A DNA stretch of 9,851 nt from Bacillota bacterium (GTDB lineage: Bacteria > Bacillota > Clostridia > Lachnospirales > Lachnospiraceae), in assembly GCA_023392995.1 (NCBI GenBank), contig JAEWMZ010000125.1, positions 1-9,851 on the forward strand, written 5' to 3'. A program made the translations under genes and the position numbers. The notes under the pieces were generated by a model. The model saw only the letters and a list, made by a program, of their open reading frames with translations. It did no database searches and was not told where the DNA came from. Shown here piece by piece: positions 5,799-9,851 of the stretch; position 1 is the stretch's first letter, and every line of letters starts with the position of its first letter.

Positions 5799-7247
5799 AT
5801 GGATTATAGTAGTTTTCATAATTTTTCAATCAGTGAGGACATACAAAAGGCTCTTACGGGACTTGAGTATGAAGTACCAACCGAAGTACAGGCAAGTGTT
5901 ATTCCCCTTGCTTTAGATAAAAAGGATCTCATTGTCAAAGCCCAGACCGGAAGCGGTAAAACTGCCGCATATGCAATACCGGTCTGCGAACTCATAGATT
6001 GGCTTGAGAACAAACCGCAGGCCTTAATTTTAACCCCAACCAGGGAGCTTGCAGTTCAGGTGCAGGAGGATTTTACGAATATAGGGCGATTCAAACGTAT
6101 CAAAGCCTCCGCAATCTATGGAAGACATGCGTTTTCCATAGAGAAAACAGAGTTGAAGCAGAAGACCCATGTAGTGGCAGGAACGCCGGGGCGTGTATTG
6201 GATCATATAAGGAAAGGAACCCTGCCCTTAAGTAGAATTACCTGTCTTATCCTTGATGAGGCGGATCGAATGCTGGATATGGGATTTCTCCCCCAGGTGG
6301 AGGCAATCCTGAAGGAGCTTCCAGGGGAGCGGATGACCATGCTGTTTTCTGCTACTATGCCGGAAGAGATTAAGAATATTTCCTTAAATTATATGAGAAG
6401 TCCAATCAGTATCGATGTGAGCGAGGATTGTATTACCACTGCAGATATTGATCACGCTATGTATGAGATAGCGGAAGAGGATAAATTAACTCTGCTCACC
6501 GGGGTTACAATTACGGAGCAGCCCCAGAGTTGTATTGTCTTTTGTGAAACCAAAGAGCAGGTGGACCGAGTGAGCAGATATCTTAAGACCCACGGCTATG
6601 ATTGTCGGCAGCTCCATGGTGGTATGGAACAGAAGGACAGGTTATCTGCCATTCAGGGCTTCAAGAGAGGAGCCTTCCGGTATTTGGTCGCTACTGATTT
6701 GGCGGCCAGGGGAATTGATGTAGAGAGTGTTTCTCTGGTGATTAATTATGATATTCCGTTAAAGGCGGAAACCTATGTTCATCGTACCGGAAGAACCGGG
6801 CGGGCAGGGCAAAAGGGAAGGGCGTTAACCTTTGTCACTCCGACACAGACCAGATACTTGCAGGAGATTGAAGCCTTGATTGGGTTTCCAATACAAAGGT
6901 TATCAAAGCCGGAGGAAGAACAAGTGTCCCTAAGGAAGGCTTCCTTTGAAGAAAACAAAAAGCAGATCCCTCCGATAAAGAAGATGAAAGGTGATCAGTT
7001 AAGCAATGATATTATGAAATTACGCTTTTCCGGCGGAAAGAATAAGAAGCTGAGAGCTACCAATTTTGTTGGTGTTATTGCCAATCTGGAGGGTATTAAA
7101 GCAGAGGATATTGGAATTATTACAGTGCAGGATACCTTAACCTATGTGGAAATACTAAATGGAAAAGGTGCAATTGTACTCAAGGCGATGGAAAACACCA
7201 TGATTGGCGGCAGAAAGATTAACGTATCCCAGGCATTAAATAAGTAA
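5799..7247 (+). CDS. dbpA: ATP-dependent DEAD-box RNA helicase DbpA (YxiN type)
   Basis: This helicase acts in 50S ribosomal subunit assembly, recognising hairpin 92 of 23S rRNA (known for E. coli DbpA and B. subtilis YxiN). The 482 residues carry the Q motif (F8 to Q31), motif I AQTGSGKT (48-55), Ia PTRELA, Ib TPGR, II DEAD (153-156), III SAT (184-186), the IVFCETK segment, V ARGID (303-307), and VI HRTGRTGR (328-335). The C-terminal domain (about 404-480), with FSGGKNKKLRA, EDIGIITVQD and YVEILNGKG, is the DbpA-specific RNA-binding fold. It closely resembles YxiN as I recall that sequence. No helicase motif is damaged. The gene stands alone between the terminator at 5641-5680 and a 219-nt gap. 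Upstream, TACAAT (5768-5773) could be a -10 box but lacks a good -35. The ribosome binding site is weak: GAGAGG lies 18 nt before the ATG and AGGTAAG is closer. Confidence 0.96.
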   Translation: MDYSSFHNFSISEDIQKALTGLEYEVPTEVQASVIPLALDKKDLIVKAQTGSGKTAAYAIPVCELIDWLENKPQALILTPTRELAVQVQEDFTNIGRFKRIKASAIYGRHAFSIEKTELKQKTHVVAGTPGRVLDHIRKGTLPLSRITCLILDEADRMLDMGFLPQVEAILKELPGERMTMLFSATMPEEIKNISLNYMRSPISIDVSEDCITTADIDHAMYEIAEEDKLTLLTGVTITEQPQSCIVFCETKEQVDRVSRYLKTHGYDCRQLHGGMEQKDRLSAIQGFKRGAFRYLVATDLAARGIDVESVSLVINYDIPLKAETYVHRTGRTGRAGQKGRALTFVTPTQTRYLQEIEALIGFPIQRLSKPEEEQVSLRKASFEENKKQIPPIKKMKGDQLSNDIMKLRFSGGKNKKLRATNFVGVIANLEGIKAEDIGIITVQDTLTYVEILNGKGAIVLKAMENTMIGGRKINVSQALNK

Positions 7248-7304
7248 GAAGTATAATTGGAATCGGCAAATATTAAGCGATATAGCTGGTAAGAAATTGC
7301 TCTT

Positions 7305-7330
7305 ATTTTTAGAGTCTTAAGCCTAAAAAT
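7305..7330 (+). repeat. Short inverted repeat in the dbpA-ku intergenic region
   Basis: ATTTTTAG (7305-7312) and CTAAAAAT (7323-7330) are perfect 8-bp complements around a 10-nt loop containing CTTAAG. It is AT-rich, lacks a following T-run, and is weak as a terminator. It overlaps the first unit of the tandem repeat at 7316-7359. Confidence 0.4.
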
Positions 7331-7359
7331 TAAAGCCTAAAAAATTAGAGCTTAAAAAT
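7316..7359 (+). repeat. Three degenerate 14-15 bp tandem repeats between dbpA and ku
   Basis: The units are CTTAAGCCTAAAAAT (7316-7330), TAAAGCCTAAAAAAT (7331-7345) and TAGAGCTTAAAAAT (7346-7359). They share a core close to AAGCCTAAAAAT. The third unit also forms the left arm of a hairpin with 7368-7379 (AAAATGG paired with CCATTTT, extended by CTTA/TAAG past one bulged A). These repeats are the main structure I see in the 219-nt gap 7248-7466. I found no convincing promoter there and no strong terminator for dbpA. Confidence 0.5.
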
Positions 7360-7452
7360 GGAGAAAGCCATTTTATAAGACTGGACAAATGGAATCGAAT
7401 ATTTTAGCCGAATAACCGAATACGAAAAAGGGAGTTGGAAACAATAGCCTTT

Positions 7453-7457
7453 GGAGG
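7453..7457 (+). promoter_or_regulatory. Ribosome binding site GGAGG of ku, favours the second ATG
   Basis: GGAGG is 3 nt before the ATG at 7461 and 9 nt before the in-frame ATG at 7467. As at the xdhB start, the second ATG has the better spacing. The first would add only Met-Val. Confidence 0.65.
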
Positions 7458-7466
7458 TGTATGGTT

Positions 7467-8240
7467 ATGGTATCACGTAAATCAGTAATTACCTTTGGTA
7501 TGGTAGCAATTCCTATTGGGATGTCCACAACGACCCAGGACAATGACATTCATTTCAATCAGCTGCATAAGGAAGATAACAACCGTATCAGGTATAAGAA
7601 AACCTGTGCCCATTGCGGCAAGGAGATTAATGCTAAGGATATTGTAAAGGGCTATGAGTATGATGATGATAAATATGTCGTAGTCACAGACGAAGAAATT
7701 GAGAAAATTAAAACAGAAAAAGAAAAATCCATTCAAATTCTGCACTTTGCCCAGTTAAATCAGATTTCTCCTGTTTATTACGAGAAGACCTATCAGGCGG
7801 CACCGGAAGCCGGAGGGGAAAAAGCCTTCGAGCTGCTGCGCTCTGCCTTGATGGCAGAACAGAAGATTGCCATTGGCAAAACGGTAATGGGCACAAAGGA
7901 TACCTTGATGGCTATTATACCCCGTGAGGAGGGTATTCTCATTTCCACTATGTTCTATGCGGATGATATCAAGGAGTTTCAAAAGCAATATACAAAGCCG
8001 GAGGTATCTGAGCAGGAACTGAGTATGGCGAGGATGCTGATTAATTCCATGGACACACCCTTTGATCCGTCAAAATATAAGGATGAATATCAAGCCAGAC
8101 TCAGGGAGCTGATCGAGACGAAAATCTCCGGCAAGGAGATCGTTGCAGCTGAGCCTGAGAGCGAAGGCAAGGTCATCGATCTTATGGAAGCCCTCAGAGC
8201 CAGTGTCGAGAAGGCAACGAGAGATAAGGAACCGGCTTAA
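7467..8240 (+). CDS. ku: Bacterial Ku, non-homologous end-joining protein
   Basis: Ku forms a homodimeric ring that threads onto DNA double-strand ends and recruits LigD for end joining in the cytoplasm or nucleoid. The protein has 257 residues from ATG 7467, or 259 from ATG 7461; this is a compact bacterial Ku. The N-terminal SRKSVITFGMVAIPIGM segment is the conserved start of the beta-barrel. It is followed by the LHKED segment, the CAHC pair (Cys47, Cys50), IVKGYEY and YVVVTDEEI, all typical of bacterial Ku. The C-terminal VIDLMEALRASVEKA is the usual minimal tail, with only a short extension (TRDKEPA) and no long lysine-rich tail. It sits 2 nt upstream of ligD, so the two are almost certainly co-transcribed and translationally coupled. 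Together they strongly support a working two-component end-joining system, subject to the unseen end of LigD. Confidence 0.96.
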   Translation: MVSRKSVITFGMVAIPIGMSTTTQDNDIHFNQLHKEDNNRIRYKKTCAHCGKEINAKDIVKGYEYDDDKYVVVTDEEIEKIKTEKEKSIQILHFAQLNQISPVYYEKTYQAAPEAGGEKAFELLRSALMAEQKIAIGKTVMGTKDTLMAIIPREEGILISTMFYADDIKEFQKQYTKPEVSEQELSMARMLINSMDTPFDPSKYKDEYQARLRELIETKISGKEIVAAEPESEGKVIDLMEALRASVEKATRDKEPA

Positions 8241-8242
8241 TT

Positions 8243-9851
8243 ATGAACGGGAACCTATACGAATATAACGAAAAAAGGAATTTTGAACGAACCTTGGAGC
8301 CGGAAGGTCAGGTGGAGGAGTCGGTGGAAGGTCTTCGATTTGTTGTCCAGCACCATATGGCTCGCAGAGACCACTATGACCTGCGCCTGGAATGGGAGGG
8401 TGTTCTTTTAAGCTGGGCAGTACCCAAAGGACCCTCCTATGATAAGCAGGATAAAAGACTTGCCGTTCAAGTGGAAGATCATCCGCTGGAATATCGGAAT
8501 TTTGAAGGAACGATTCCCAAAGGCGAATATGGCGGAGGCGTTGTGATGCTCTGGGATGAAGGCATTTGGGAACCCTTTACCAATGTGGAAGAAGGCTTAC
8601 GTAAAGGGGAGCTCAAGTTCTTGTTAAAGGGAAGGCGCTTAAAGGGCAAATGGGCGTTAGTTCGGTGGAAGGCGATATCCAGTGAGGAAAAGAATAACTG
8701 GCTGCTGTTAAAGGAGAAGGACGAGTATGTGAGAGATACGGATGGAATATCCGAGTTTATTACCAGTATTCGAACCGGGAGAACCATGGCTCAGATTGAA
8801 GGAGGGGAGGCGCATAGTATTACGAAAAATCCCTTCCACACCGCAGAGGTTCAGTTGGCTAAACTAGTTAAGACGATTCCAGAGGGTGAAGACTGGCTCT
8901 ATGAGCTTAAGTATGACGGTTATCGAATTCTGGCATATGTAGAAGGCCACATTGTACGCCTGATTACTAGAAATGGCAAGGATTATACAAAACGCTTCCA
9001 GGAGATTGCCCTGTCCCTCTTAGAGCTAGCAGCCGGGAAATCAATGATTCTAGACGGGGAAATGGCAGTTACGGATGCATCCGGTAAGACGGACTTTCAA
9101 GCCTTGCAGCATTATGTGAAGAACCCGAAGGGACAGCGGCTTACCTATATTGTCTTTGATCTTCTGGCACTGGAGGGTGAGGATCTTCGGGAAAAGCAGC
9201 TCATAGACAGAAAAGCTACCCTGGAAGTATTAATGCAAAATGCTCCGAAGAATCTCTACTACAGCCGCTACATCAGAGGCAATGGAAAGGAAAGCTTCGC
9301 TGTGGCCTGTGAGCTTGGCATGGAAGGAATTGTAGGGAAAAGAGCGGATTCCACCTATAGCGGAACCAGAAATGGTGACTGGATTAAATTGAAATGTGAT
9401 AAAAGGCAGGAATTCGTCATCGGAGGTTACACCCGTTCGGAAAAGAAAGCAAGGGGTATCAGTTCCATTCTCCTGGGAGTCTATGAAGGAGAAGAGCTGG
9501 TTTACGCAGGAAGGGCAGGAACCGGTTTTACCGAAGCCCAGATGAAAGAATTAGAAAAAGATTTTGAAAACATAATCAGGGCGGATTCACCCTTTCGACT
9601 GGCACCAAAGCCCAGAACGGGCGAAACGATTCTCTGGCTTTCACCGGAAAAGGTGGCTGAGATTAAGTTCGCGGAGTGGACGAAAGAGAATTTGCTCAGA
9701 CAGGCTAGCTTCAAAGGAATTCGAACAGACAAGGATCCAAAGGATATTAAACGGGAGAAGGAGGAGATAGAGTCCGAGCTCCCTATGGAAGAAATGGAGC
9801 AGACAATGGAAGCCGATACAAGTAGTGTCATCATTGAAGGAGTAAAAATAT
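8243..9851 (+). CDS. ligD: Multifunctional DNA ligase D, PE and ligase domains visible (3' end missing)
   Basis: LigD processes and seals the ends held by Ku. The frame is open from ATG 8243 to the window edge (536 codons). Residues about 30-160 form the 3'-phosphoesterase domain. QHHMARRDHYDLRLE gives His38, His44, Asp46 and Arg48, and VEDHPLEY gives His80 and Tyr84. These match the catalytic set of Pseudomonas aeruginosa LigD (His42, His48, Asp50, Arg52, His84, Tyr88) with identical spacing. Residues about 200-500 are an ATP-dependent ligase: motif I KYDG with adenylated Lys223, motif III DGE (271-273), motif IV EGIVGK (361-366), motif V WIKLK (380-384), then the OB fold. An acidic, Glu/Met-rich linker follows, and the window stops at IEGVKI. 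In LigD proteins of PE-LIG-POL order, such a segment precedes the polymerase domain. AAGGAA lies 11 nt before the start. Confidence 0.96.
   Translation, partial: MNGNLYEYNEKRNFERTLEPEGQVEESVEGLRFVVQHHMARRDHYDLRLEWEGVLLSWAVPKGPSYDKQDKRLAVQVEDHPLEYRNFEGTIPKGEYGGGVVMLWDEGIWEPFTNVEEGLRKGELKFLLKGRRLKGKWALVRWKAISSEEKNNWLLLKEKDEYVRDTDGISEFITSIRTGRTMAQIEGGEAHSITKNPFHTAEVQLAKLVKTIPEGEDWLYELKYDGYRILAYVEGHIVRLITRNGKDYTKRFQEIALSLLELAAGKSMILDGEMAVTDASGKTDFQALQHYVKNPKGQRLTYIVFDLLALEGEDLREKQLIDRKATLEVLMQNAPKNLYYSRYIRGNGKESFAVACELGMEGIVGKRADSTYSGTRNGDWIKLKCDKRQEFVIGGYTRSEKKARGISSILLGVYEGEELVYAGRAGTGFTEAQMKELEKDFENIIRADSPFRLAPKPRTGETILWLSPEKVAEIKFAEWTKENLLRQASFKGIRTDKDPKDIKREKEEIESELPMEEMEQTMEADTSSVIIEGVKI

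Noticed and set aside
7351..7379. Hairpin as the dbpA terminator
   Set aside because: Only a few GC pairs, a bulge, and no T-run beyond the stem; it may be a weak or decayed terminator but cannot be called one.
8479..8787. Minus-strand reading frame inside ligD
   Set aside because: It lies opposite the conserved phosphoesterase region of LigD; the Ser/Pro-rich product is typical of an antisense shadow.
9502..9834. Minus-strand reading frame near the right edge
   Set aside because: It is antisense to the LigD OB fold and linker, and its Ser/Phe-rich composition mirrors Glu/Lys codons on the coding strand.

Overview
The window looks like chromosomal DNA of a Bacillota species, most likely a Clostridia member of the Lachnospiraceae type. 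This is inference from moderate-to-low GC, strong AGGAGG-type ribosome binding sites, a DbpA/YxiN-type helicase very close to the Bacillus protein, and a clostridial-style glutaredoxin tail. All genes I can support lie on the + strand. I see no RNA gene, insertion sequence, CRISPR array or phage module.

Positions 1-3783 hold a two-gene xanthine dehydrogenase unit. The first gene is cut by the left edge and encodes a fused [2Fe-2S]/FAD small subunit. It overlaps the gene for a molybdenum-cofactor large subunit that carries every purine-hydroxylase signature residue I checked. The small subunit contains an unusual in-frame insertion made of three 33-bp tandem repeats.

Positions 3784-5680 hold a run of small genes: a CPDC glutaredoxin-like protein with its own plausible promoter, a YjaB-like GNAT acetyltransferase, a possible 33-codon ORF overlapping the acetyltransferase end, and an alpha/beta hydrolase. 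The run ends at a strong intrinsic terminator (5641-5680). An intergenic dyad lies at 4209-4233.

Positions 5799-7247 encode the DEAD-box RNA helicase DbpA (YxiN), a 23S rRNA / 50S subunit assembly factor. A 219-bp AT-rich gap with short degenerate repeats follows it.

Positions 7467-9851 hold the bacterial non-homologous end-joining pair. Ku is followed after 2 nt by LigD, whose visible part has the order phosphoesterase then ATP-dependent ligase; the window ends where a polymerase domain would be expected. Ku binds and bridges DNA ends, and LigD trims, (presumably) fills and seals them.

Overall these are recognisable families. I did not find a convincing new multi-gene system. The points most worth a second look are the repeat insertion in the flavin domain, the possible small overlapping ORF, the dyad before the acetyltransferase, and the missing C-terminal half of LigD.
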